Shown here: one piece after another, positions 1 to 5,251 of the stretch | Numbering within the stretch: position 1 is the first letter of the stretch | Layout: each line of letters starts with the position of its first letter | Assembly (NCBI GenBank): GCA_900550825.1 | Contig: URTZ01000144.1 | Span: forward strand, 1-5,254 | Source of the DNA: an uncultured Collinsella sp. | GTDB lineage: Bacteria; Actinomycetota; Coriobacteriia; Coriobacteriales; Coriobacteriaceae | Length of the DNA stretch: 5,254 nucleotides | Reading direction: 5' to 3' | The notes under the pieces: model-generated | Told to the model about the DNA's origin: nothing | The model's input: the letters and a program-made list of their open reading frames with translations, nothing else | Database searches by the model: none | Translations under genes and position numbers: made by a program

Positions 1-329
1 CGCTGGATCAGGACCTCGCGCAGGGCGTCGCCGTCGAGCACGCTGAGTTCCTCGAGGTCTTCGTCGTCCTCGTCATCGTCGACAGATTTGCTGGGGGCCT
101 CCTGGGGTACCAGCGAGGCGGCCTTGATGTCCAAAAGGGTTGCCGCGACCAGCAAAAAGTCGCTCGCCACGTCCAGGTCCAGCGCCTCGATGCGTTCGGC
201 CTCGGCAAGGTACTGCTCGGCCACCTCGCTGATGGAGATGGCGCCGATATCTACTTTTTGGCGGGTTACCAGCTGCAGCAGCAGGTCGAACGGTCCGCTG
301 TAGACCTGCGTCGACACGCGATACGACAT
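1..329 (-). CDS. scpA: Segregation and condensation protein A, N-terminal part (truncated by window edge)
   Basis: ScpA is the kleisin subunit that joins SMC and ScpB into the bacterial condensin complex, which compacts and segregates the chromosome in the cytoplasm. Reading the minus strand from ATG at 329 gives 109 complete codons that run off the left edge without a stop. The start, MSYRVSTQVYSGPFDLLLQL, carries the typical ScpA 'F.GPFDLLL.L' motif. It is followed by a 'VDIGAISISEVAEQYL' segment and a helix ending 'LLVAATLLDIKAA', which in the family forms the N-terminal helical domain that binds the SMC neck. An acidic stretch (VDDDEDDEDLEEL, about residues 88-100) follows, as in other ScpA linkers. 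AGGAGGT at 335-341 lies 5 nt before the ATG and fixes the start. It is the last visible gene of a same-strand cluster, 84 nt after the M50 protease; scpB would be expected next, outside the window. The family call is firm. Confidence 0.95.
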   Translation of the reverse strand, partial: MSYRVSTQVYSGPFDLLLQLVTRQKVDIGAISISEVAEQYLAEAERIEALDLDVASDFLLVAATLLDIKAASLVPQEAPSKSVDDDEDDEDLEELSVLDGDALREVLIQ

Positions 330-334
330 CTTCG

Positions 335-341
335 ACCTCCT
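335..341 (-). promoter_or_regulatory. Strong Shine-Dalgarno of scpA
   Basis: On the minus strand this reads AGGAGGT, complementary to the 16S rRNA 3' end, with 5 nt to the ATG at 329. It is the best ribosome binding site in the window and confirms the scpA start. Confidence 0.85.
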
Positions 342-379
342 TTGACGGTGCCTTCGCGGCGCGGTTTGGGTGCATGTTG

Positions 380-398
380 CGACCGTTTTGCACGGTCG
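380..398 (-). other. Small hairpin in the M50-scpA intergenic gap
   Basis: In the 84-nt gap between the protease stop and the scpA start, CGACCG and CGGTCG form a 6-bp GC-rich stem around a 7-nt loop. No T-run follows on either strand, so it is not a classical terminator. It could be an mRNA processing or stability element, or chance. The rest of the gap shows no promoter I would defend. Confidence 0.35.
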
Positions 399-413
399 AC
401 CTGTAAGTTTACC

Positions 414-1097
414 TTAGATGCCGGCGATTGCGAAGTTGAGCAGCTGCTCAGCAAGCGGATACACGGTAACGTCGAAATAGCGGCCGATCACGTCGATGCC
501 GGTCCACATGGGCAGCAGATACAAAACCAGGATGAGGATGGGCATAGCGTATTGCTGCAGGCGGTAGTAGTTGGCGAGCGCCTTGCCCTTGAGGAAGGGC
601 ACGATGATCGACGAGCCGTCGAGCGGTGGGATCGGGATGAGGTTAAAGAACGCGAGCGATAAGTTGACCACGATAAAGGTGGCGCCGAAGTTCATGATCT
701 GTGACGCCAGGGCAAATGACATGCTGGTGTAGAGGCTGCCATAGGTCAGGCGCATGAGGGCGGCGGCAAGACAGGCGAGCGCGATGTTCGATGCGGGGCC
801 GGCCACGCTCACCAGGACCTCGTCGCGCTTGGGGTGCTTGAGGTTGTTGAGGTAGACGGGAACGGGCTTGGCGAAGGCGAACACCGGGCCTCCGGCGGCG
901 AGCATCAGCAGCGGCAGGAGGATGGTGCCAAACGGGTCGACATGGTTGAGCGGGTTGAGCGAGACGCGTCCGCGCGAACGGGCCGTCATATCGCCGAGTG
1001 CCCAGGCCGCGGCGGCGTGCGCGCTCTCGTGGATCACGATGCCCAAGATGACGGCGACCGCGCTGGCGAGCAGGTTCATGAAGTAGCTGCTGGACAT
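414..1097 (-). CDS. Site-2 protease family (peptidase M50) membrane metalloprotease
   Basis: Predicted integral membrane zinc protease of 227 aa, from ATG at 1097 to TAA at 414-416. The family cleaves substrates inside or near the membrane. HESAH at residues 23-27 is the HExxH zinc and catalytic motif and sits in the first hydrophobic helix (about 8-30). The third zinc ligand is expected at Asp160 in the NLIPIPPLDG motif (152-161), and a GPASN motif lies at 100-104. Hydrophobic segments fall at about 8-30, 55-77, 94-115, 126-150 and 174-196. There is no PDZ domain, so it resembles the short, PDZ-less M50B proteases rather than RseP. AGGGGA at 1103-1108 lies 5 nt before the ATG and overlaps the upstream gene's stop codon (1107-1109), suggesting translational coupling. 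Its substrate cannot be told from sequence. The order site-2 protease then scpA is, to my recollection, common in Gram-positive genomes. Confidence 0.93.
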   Translation of the reverse strand: MSSSYFMNLLASAVAVILGIVIHESAHAAAAWALGDMTARSRGRVSLNPLNHVDPFGTILLPLLMLAAGGPVFAFAKPVPVYLNNLKHPKRDEVLVSVAGPASNIALACLAAALMRLTYGSLYTSMSFALASQIMNFGATFIVVNLSLAFFNLIPIPPLDGSSIIVPFLKGKALANYYRLQQYAMPILILVLYLLPMWTGIDVIGRYFDVTVYPLAEQLLNFAIAGI

Positions 1098-1102
1098 AAC
1101 GA

Positions 1103-1108
1103 TCCCCT
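1103..1108 (-). promoter_or_regulatory. Ribosome binding site of the M50 gene overlapping the upstream stop codon
   Basis: On the minus strand AGGGGA ends 5 nt before ATG 1097, and its first bases are part of the TAG stop (1107-1109) of the 98-aa gene. Ribosomes finishing the small protein would stop directly on the protease initiation site, which suggests coupled translation. Confidence 0.7.
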
Positions 1109-1403
1109 AGCGGACGCGGCGCGAGGCGCGCGTGAGCAGGTAATCGGCCACAAATAGAATCACGGCCACGATGGCGTAATCCAGGCGGAACACGCCGCCA
1201 AAGGGAGAAGTGATGACGCCGTAGCCGGCGATGGCGCTCGGCAGTGCGCGCGAAAGCTCGACGACAAAGCCCACAATCTGCAACTTGGCGGTGAGGCCGC
1301 TAAAGCACAGCAGCACGGTCATCGCGCTCATAAAGATGCCGCAGATGCGACAGGCGATGGCGATGATGCTCATCGCCACGGCGGTGGCTTTACGAGAGTT
1401 CAC
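1107..1403 (-). CDS. Small membrane protein of unknown function (98 aa)
   Basis: I do not recognise the family. I place the start at GTG 1403 because AGAGGAGA at 1410-1417 lies 6 nt upstream. The open frame continues further upstream but runs out of frame through the ABC-F gene and has poor coding character there. From this start the protein is 98 aa. It has a hydrophobic stretch at about 8-36 (AVAMSIIAIACRI onward), a second weaker one at about 41-60 (LQIVGFVVEL), and a third at 76-90 (YAIVAVILFVADYLL). A basic tail, TRASRRVR, suggests a cytoplasmic C-terminus. The frame overlaps the last 14 nt of the ABC-F gene, and its stop lies inside the protease ribosome binding site, so it is likely made from the same message. 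A role linked to the M50 protease is possible, but nothing in the sequence shows it. Confidence 0.8.
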   Translation of the reverse strand: MNSRKATAVAMSIIAIACRICGIFMSAMTVLLCFSGLTAKLQIVGFVVELSRALPSAIAGYGVITSPFGGVFRLDYAIVAVILFVADYLLTRASRRVR

Positions 1404-3423
1404 GCGCGGTCTCCTCTTCGATCTGGGTGGAAAGCTCCAGCCATTCATCCTCGAGCTTGGGTAGCTCTTGCTTAAGGCCGTTATATTCCCCCAGCGCGGC
1501 GTTGAACTTATCCTGATCGGCATAAAGCTCTTCGCTTGCCATCAATTCCATAAGCTCGTCATAGCGGGCACGCTTTTTGTCGAGCTCCGTCTCGATCTTC
1601 TTAAGCTGGTTGCGCACGCCTTTGAGCTTTTTATTGAGCGCTGCGCGGGCTTGGGCCTCAGCGCGCTTTTGCTCCTTGGTCTTTTTGCCCTCGGCAGGCT
1701 TGGGGGCAGCTGCGGGGGTGTCGGCCTGGGCGGCGCAGGCTTTGGTGGACTTGGCCGTGGCCGGTGCACTCTCCCCTGCCGCCTCGGCGGCGGCGCGGGC
1801 TGCGAGGTCCTCGCGCTTGTAGAGGTAGTAGTCGTAGTCGCCGTCGTAGACCGTGACCTTGCCATCGCGGATGTCTATGACGCGGTTGGCAACGGCGCGT
1901 ACCAGGTGCTCGTCGTGGCTGATCAGCACGATGGTGCCGGGGAAGTTTTGCAGGGCGTTCTCGAGCATGTCTACCGAGTCGATGTCCAGGTGGTTGGTGG
2001 GCTCGTCCAGGCACAGGAGCGCCTCGGGGGCCACGAGCATCTTGGCCAGGGCCAGGCGCGCCTTTTCGCCACCGGAGAGGACGCGAACCTGCTTCTCGAT
2101 GGAATCGTTGTCGCTAAACAGGAAGGCGCCCAGCAGGCTGCGCTGCTGCGGCACGGTCCACTTGGGCGTGACGGTGTCGATCTCTTGCAGGACGGTATTG
2201 GACTCGGTCATGCCCTCGAGCGCGTGCTGGGCGTAATAGGCCACACCCACGTTGGTGCCCAGGTCGCGCGTGCCGGTAGTGGGCGGCTCCAGGCCGGCGA
2301 GAATCTTCATGAGCGTGGACTTGCCGGCGCCGTTGGGGCCGACGAGTGCCACGTGCTCGCCGCGGTAGAGCTTGAGGTCGATGTCGCTGTAGATGTGCTT
2401 GTTGCCGTAGGACTTGGACACGCCCTCCAGGCCGACGACCATGTCGCCGGAGCGCGGCGGGTCAGGGAACTTAAAGTCGATGTGCTTGTGGCCCTCGGGC
2501 AGGATGACAAGTTCCTTTTTAATCTGCTCGATCTTACGGATGCGCTCCTGCGCCTGGGCGGCCTTGGTGGGCTTATAGCGGAATTTGTCAACGAAGACCT
2601 GCATGTGGGCGATGTCGCGCTCCTGGGCGGCTCGCTTGGCGCGCATCTGTTCCAGGTTGTCCTCGCGCTGCTTGAGGTAGCTGCTGTAGTTGCCGGTGTA
2701 GGTGGTCACGCGACGGTTTTCGAGAGCGGCGACGTGGTCGACGCAGGCGTCCATGAAGGCACGGTCGTGACTGACGATGAGGACGGCGCCGTCGTAGTTG
2801 GCGATAAAGCCGCGCAGCCACTGGACGCTTTCGAGGTCCAGGTGGTTAGTAGGCTCGTCCAGAAGCAGCAGGTCGGGGTGGCGCAGGAAGAGCTTGGCAA
2901 GCGCGATGCGCATCTGCCAGCCGCCCGAGAACTCGGAGCACGGGCGCTCAAAGTCGGTGACCTTAAAGCCCAGGCCGGACAGGATTTTGCGGGCGTTGCT
3001 CTCGAGCTCGTAGCCGCCCAGGTGCTCAAAGCGGTCCTGGACCTGGCCGTACTCGTTAAGGAGCGCGTTGACGTCCTTGCCCTGTTCCGAGAGCTCGGTG
3101 ATCTGGGCCTGAAGTTCGTTGGCGCGCTCGCCCATGCGGCGAATTTCCTTGGCGGCGGCCATGACCTCGGCGAGGATGGTGGTGTCCTTTTGCTCCAGGT
3201 TGGTTTCTTGCTCTAGATAGCCCACCTGGCAGTCCTTGGCGTACTGGACCTGGCCGGCGTCGGGGCTGTCGATGCCCATGATGATCTTGAGCATGGTGGT
3301 TTTACCGGCGCCGTTGGGACCCACGAGGGCGAAACGCTCGCCGGGGTTGATCTGGAAGGACGCGCCGCTAAAGAGGACGCGTGCGCCGAAGCTTTTTTCG
3401 ATCTTGTCGACCAGAAGGATCAT
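1390..3423 (-). CDS. ABC-F family ATP-binding protein (Uup/YdiF type, ribosome-associated)
   Basis: A 677-aa soluble protein with two ABC ATPase domains and no membrane segments, the hallmark of ABC-F proteins, which bind the ribosomal E site and act in translation or antibiotic protection. Domain 1 has Walker A GPNGAGKT (35-42), signature FSGGW (165-169), Walker B LLLLDE (185-190) followed by PTNHLD, and switch SHD (218-220). The linker (about 225-305) is charged and helical, as in the interdomain P-site-tRNA-interacting region. Domain 2 has GPNGAGKS (362-369), LSGGE (449-453), CLDE plus PTNHLD (471-480) and SHD (502-504). An Ala/Lys/Pro-rich spacer (about 541-585) leads to a coiled-coil C-terminus (about 585-670), like the Uup/YdiF/YheS tail. 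All catalytic motifs are intact. The SD is poor (AAAGGCGG at 3428-3435, 4 nt before ATG 3423). It heads the minus-strand cluster, close behind a tRNA terminator. The exact subfamily, and whether it protects against an antibiotic, are not resolved. Confidence 0.96.
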   Translation of the reverse strand: MILLVDKIEKSFGARVLFSGASFQINPGERFALVGPNGAGKTTMLKIIMGIDSPDAGQVQYAKDCQVGYLEQETNLEQKDTTILAEVMAAAKEIRRMGERANELQAQITELSEQGKDVNALLNEYGQVQDRFEHLGGYELESNARKILSGLGFKVTDFERPCSEFSGGWQMRIALAKLFLRHPDLLLLDEPTNHLDLESVQWLRGFIANYDGAVLIVSHDRAFMDACVDHVAALENRRVTTYTGNYSSYLKQREDNLEQMRAKRAAQERDIAHMQVFVDKFRYKPTKAAQAQERIRKIEQIKKELVILPEGHKHIDFKFPDPPRSGDMVVGLEGVSKSYGNKHIYSDIDLKLYRGEHVALVGPNGAGKSTLMKILAGLEPPTTGTRDLGTNVGVAYYAQHALEGMTESNTVLQEIDTVTPKWTVPQQRSLLGAFLFSDNDSIEKQVRVLSGGEKARLALAKMLVAPEALLCLDEPTNHLDIDSVDMLENALQNFPGTIVLISHDEHLVRAVANRVIDIRDGKVTVYDGDYDYYLYKREDLAARAAAEAAGESAPATAKSTKACAAQADTPAAAPKPAEGKKTKEQKRAEAQARAALNKKLKGVRNQLKKIETELDKKRARYDELMELMASEELYADQDKFNAALGEYNGLKQELPKLEDEWLELSTQIEEETARELS
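1410..1417 (-). promoter_or_regulatory. Ribosome binding site that sets the GTG start of the 98-aa gene
   Basis: AGAGGAGA on the minus strand, inside the last codons of the ABC-F gene, lies 6 nt upstream of GTG 1403. This supports the GTG over the internal ATG at residue 11, which has no comparable site in front of it. Confidence 0.7.
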
Positions 3424-3454
3424 GGTGCCGCCTTTGACCTTGTGTGCCTATATG

Positions 3455-3482
3455 AAAAAAGGCCCCAACTTGCGTTGGAGCC
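3455..3482 (-). terminator. Rho-independent terminator of tRNA-Ala
   Basis: On the minus strand GGCTCCAAC and GTTGGGGCC form a 9-bp stem (one G-T pair) with a GCAA tetraloop, directly followed by six T. It begins 16 nt after the tRNA 3' end. The T-run ends 31 nt before the ABC-F start codon, so this is the only visible barrier between the tRNA promoter and the ABC-F cluster. Confidence 0.93.
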
Positions 3483-3498
3483 TCATTCAATGCTCGGG

Positions 3499-3571
3499 TG
3501 GAGACGAGGGGGATCGAACCCCTGACCTCTTGACTGCCAGTCAAGCGCTCTCCCAGCTGAGCTACGCCCCC
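3499..3571 (-). tRNA. tRNA-Ala (anticodon GGC)
   Basis: The minus strand folds as a complete 73-nt cloverleaf. The acceptor is GGGGGCG paired with CGTCTCC, and the D stem is GCTC/GAGC. The anticodon stem is CTTGA/TCAAG with loop CTGGCAG, giving anticodon GGC. The T stem is AGGGG/CCCCT around TTCGATC, and the discriminator is A73. The G3:U70 pair, the main identity element for alanyl-tRNA synthetase, is present, and there is a second G:U at 5:68. The CCA end is not fully encoded, because A73 is followed by CCC. The GGC anticodon reads GCC and GCU codons; GCC is frequent in the neighbouring genes. It has its own promoter just upstream and its own terminator. Confidence 0.98.
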
Positions 3572-3583
3572 GTGCGAAGAAGT

Positions 3584-3612
3584 ACTATACGGGAACTCGC
3601 ACGGCGATGCAA
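3584..3612 (-). promoter_or_regulatory. Sigma-70-type promoter of tRNA-Ala
   Basis: On the minus strand -35 TTGCAT (3612-3607) is separated by exactly 17 nt from -10 TATAGT (3589-3584). Transcription would start near 3577, leaving about 6 nt of leader before the tRNA 5' end at 3571. A 7-bp inverted repeat (CGTGCGA 3571-3577, TCGCACG 3597-3603) is centred on the -10 element. Confidence 0.8.
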
Positions 3613-3906
3613 GGACAATTTTGGAAAAACTTTCGCGGGTGCCGCTCTGAACGGCTTGCCTAGGTCCGGTCGTGACCCTTCCCGTCCTGCCTACGTCAAA
3701 ACTATGCCGGTTTACTACGATGAATCCGGGCTGTGCGACCACACTTGACTTTTAGCGAAATTGCCAAGCGTTCTACCTGCTGTTTTGTAAGCGGCAAATT
3801 TGGCGTGCTCGGTGGTCATCGATTCATCGTAGTAAACCGGCATAGTTTTGAAGTGACAGAACAGACAGATGCCCTCGCGAGGCCCAAATTGACGCGTACG
3901 GATATG
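3613..3906. other. Gene-free intergenic region between tRNA-Ala and the nuclease-like gene
   Basis: About 290 nt with no frame I would call a gene. It contains the 31-bp inverted-repeat element (3696-3851). From 3852 to 3906, directly downstream of the nuclease-like stop, there is a short CCTCGCGAGG palindrome (3873-3882) without a T-run. No convincing terminator for the nuclease-like gene is visible, unless the inverted-repeat element serves that purpose. Confidence 0.6.
3696..3851. repeat. Inverted-repeat element with perfect 31-bp arms
   Basis: The left arm 3696-3726 (beginning TCAAAACTATGCCGG) and right arm 3821-3851 (ending CCGGCATAGTTTTGA) are perfect reverse complements over 31 bp, separated by 94 nt. 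Outside the arms one mismatch is followed by two more matching bases (AC/GT). Inside, GACCAC (3737-3742) and its complement GTGGTC recur but are out of register. The centre contains a weaker stem, AAATTGCC (3758-3765) against GGCAAATTT (3793-3801), with one bulged base. No target-site duplication is evident at the outer edges. Size and layout fit a miniature inverted-repeat element, a dispersed intergenic repeat, or a long hairpin RNA; I cannot decide among them without genome copies. Confidence 0.85.
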
Positions 3907-5052
3907 CTACATGCCTATTTCGAGCCAGTTGGAAAGCACGTTGGCGCGTAGTCTAGTTTCTGCGCACCGCATCGCCTTAGTTTTTGGCTTGTAGTTCAGC
4001 CCCAAGCGATCGCACACACTGTGAATGATGGTATCAAGTTGATTGTGATCATTGAGCATGTCATGGGTTACTAGAATTACGTCGTATCCCATGCTTTGCA
4101 AGGCGGTCATTCGAGTGGCATCGTGGTCGAGCACTGCGCCCGAGCCGTGAACCACCTCTCCCTGAATTTCGATGATAACGGCCTTCATCGTTATTGGGTT
4201 TACTATCACGATGTCGCCGTAGCACTCTTTCTGACCTGCTATCTGTCGGGCCGAAACTGATAGCGGCGTTAGATCATTGACGTAAATGTTATTGAATCCT
4301 GCTCCACCCTGTCGCCTTGGTTGACTGAGCAACATGATCCCGGCCACCTCAAGCGGAGACGCAGCGACACCAATTACTTGCTGGGCGGCCTCGTAGAATT
4401 GCCTCCCCCACATTTCACTCTTTACCCTAGCTGCGAATCTCTGCAATTCTTCAATCTCAATGAGGGGTTTTCTCATCCAGAGCGATGTTCCCTTCCCTCT
4501 CTCTTTATTGTTTTCTTCCCCTCCCTGGTGGCCCATTTCGTCGCTCTTTGGCTGTGCGGTTGCATAGACGCGCTTCCAGGGTGGCTCATCCTGGGCCTCA
4601 TCAAGCTCAAATAACTTTTCGGTGCTAGGGCACGCTTCATCCGAACTTGCCAGTTCAAGGGCAAGTTCGGATGAAGCAGATGGCTTGAAAATGGAGAACC
4701 AGCCACAGAATTCGTACATTGCTAGCACCAAGTCACTATGAGATATGTTGCGTGTCATGGTGAATAGCGTATTGAGCGGATCTGAAACACTGAAGCCCAT
4801 ACCGGTATCGATGGATATATTGTCTGCATAAGCCTCATTCCATCGAATGGTGTGTCGCAGATCGGAATGCAAGTTACTTCGTGTTGATGCTGCCGTGATA
4901 ATTGGAGCCTTGAGAACGTCGACCACGAAGGGCGACTGGGATAAGGCTCGCCAACCGTCTTCGGAGTTGGGCAGGCGTGGATAGAGGTCGCGCACCTGGG
5001 GCGGGCAGCGCCAGTAGCGGAATGCGGTGTTTGCGCAGACGATCTCGTCCAT
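3907..5052 (-). CDS. Predicted DUF559/Vsr-like PD-(D/E)XK protein with AbiEi-like N-terminal region
   Basis: A 381-aa soluble protein, from ATG 5052 to TAG 3907-3909, with AGGGGAG at 5059-5065 placed 6 nt before the start. Residues 1-122 (FRYWRCPP at 11-18, FSVSDPLNTLF, LVLAMYEFCGWFS) resemble the AbiEi-type region that precedes DUF559 domains in actinobacterial proteins. Residues 123-200 are a polar, variable linker (GEENNKERGKG). Residues about 215-335 look like a restriction-endonuclease fold: ASPLEVAGIMLL (231-242), a GD at 269-270, IEIQGEVVH (284-292), then DHDATRMTALQSMGYDVILV (299-318). Candidate active-site residues are D270, E285 and Q287, with D301 and R304 in the Vsr/DUF559-like 'D..R...L...GY.V' helix. 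The usual third residue, Lys or Asp, is Gln here, so catalysis is uncertain. I recall many paralogues in Coriobacteriia but could not search. A defence or antitoxin-like role is inference. GC is 45-50% over most of the gene. Confidence 0.7.
   Translation of the reverse strand: MDEIVCANTAFRYWRCPPQVRDLYPRLPNSEDGWRALSQSPFVVDVLKAPIITAASTRSNLHSDLRHTIRWNEAYADNISIDTGMGFSVSDPLNTLFTMTRNISHSDLVLAMYEFCGWFSIFKPSASSELALELASSDEACPSTEKLFELDEAQDEPPWKRVYATAQPKSDEMGHQGGEENNKERGKGTSLWMRKPLIEIEELQRFAARVKSEMWGRQFYEAAQQVIGVAASPLEVAGIMLLSQPRRQGGAGFNNIYVNDLTPLSVSARQIAGQKECYGDIVIVNPITMKAVIIEIQGEVVHGSGAVLDHDATRMTALQSMGYDVILVTHDMLNDHNQLDTIIHSVCDRLGLNYKPKTKAMRCAETRLRANVLSNWLEIGM
4634..4677 (-). repeat. Perfect 18-bp inverted repeat inside the nuclease-like gene
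   Basis: Arms 4634-4651 (GCTTCATCCGAACTTGCC) and 4660-4677 are perfect reverse complements around an 8-nt loop (4652-4659). It starts exactly on a codon boundary and encodes residues 126-140, ASSELALELASSDEA, a nearly palindromic peptide at the start of the variable linker. The mRNA would form a very stable hairpin about 375 nt into the message. It may be an inserted repeat unit, a structural control element, or a duplication-inversion product. Confidence 0.9.
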
Positions 5053-5142
5053 GTTGGTCTCCCCTGGGATTGGCCGCAGGCTGTGCGGGTTGCGGGTGAG
5101 GCCGATTATCTATGGGGCCATCATGCGGGTAAGTTCCGGAAG

Positions 5143-5162
5143 CTGACCAAACACTGACCAAA
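5143..5162. repeat. Tandem 9-bp direct repeat in the leader
   Basis: CTGACCAAA occurs at 5143-5151 and again at 5154-5162, an 11-nt period close to one helical turn. An 8-bp palindrome, TTCCGGAA, lies next to it at 5134-5141. The arrangement could bind a regulator on one DNA face, but it is short and chance is not excluded. Confidence 0.5.
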
Positions 5163-5197
5163 AGCTAGACGGGTTTTGCTAAATGGTAGAAGCATGT

Positions 5198-5227
5198 AGT
5201 AAAACCGACGCTCCTATAAGTTGTCAA
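5198..5227 (-). promoter_or_regulatory. Candidate promoter of the nuclease-like gene
   Basis: On the minus strand a consensus -35 TTGACA (5227-5222) is followed after 18 nt by TTTACT (5203-5198), four of six matches to TATAAT. The start would be near 5191, giving a leader of roughly 140 nt. The -10 lies in the right arm of an imperfect inverted repeat (GACGGGTTTTGCT at 5168-5180, AGTAAAACCGAC at 5198-5209), a layout seen at operators. A GATAAT at 5110-5105 is an alternative -10 but lacks a good -35. Confidence 0.45.
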
Positions 5228-5239
5228 TAGGCAGTTTGC

Positions 5240-5251
5240 GGGAGCGCTCCC
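5240..5251. other. 12-bp GC-rich palindrome at the window edge
   Basis: GGGAGCGCTCCC is a perfect palindrome, 3 nt before the window ends. It may be the stem of a terminator or a protein binding site belonging to the neighbouring, unseen gene. The cut-off prevents a decision. Confidence 0.4.

Noticed and set aside
1404..1523. N-terminal extension of the 98-aa protein back to ATG 1523
   Set aside because: The extension runs out of frame through the ABC-F coiled-coil codons, has no ribosome binding site in front, and its Arg/Ser-rich composition is unlike the hydrophobic remainder. GTG 1403 has a well-spaced site.
1986..2865. Direct repeat of about 25 bp at 1986-2010 and 2841-2865
   Set aside because: These are the two codings of the LDEPTNHLD Walker B motif in the two ATPase domains, so the similarity is explained by protein constraint.
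1468..3216. Long plus-strand open frame of 582 codons
   Set aside because: It is antisense to the ABC-F gene, which has all expected motifs. The plus-strand product is a Val/Leu/Ala/Gly-rich shadow typical of high-GC codon bias and has no recognisable domain.
3499..3571. tRNA as attachment site for an integrated element
   Set aside because: No second copy of the tRNA 3' end and no integrase gene are visible in the window. The acquired-looking gene lies on the tRNA 5' side, opposite to the usual integration side.
3236..3748. 170-codon plus-strand frame across the tRNA region
   Set aside because: It crosses the tRNA and terminator on the opposite strand and has no family resemblance. The tRNA and the ABC-F 5' end explain this DNA.
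3873..3882. CCTCGCGAGG palindrome as terminator of the nuclease-like gene
   Set aside because: The palindrome leaves only a three-base-pair stem around a four-base loop, and no T-run follows on the minus strand.
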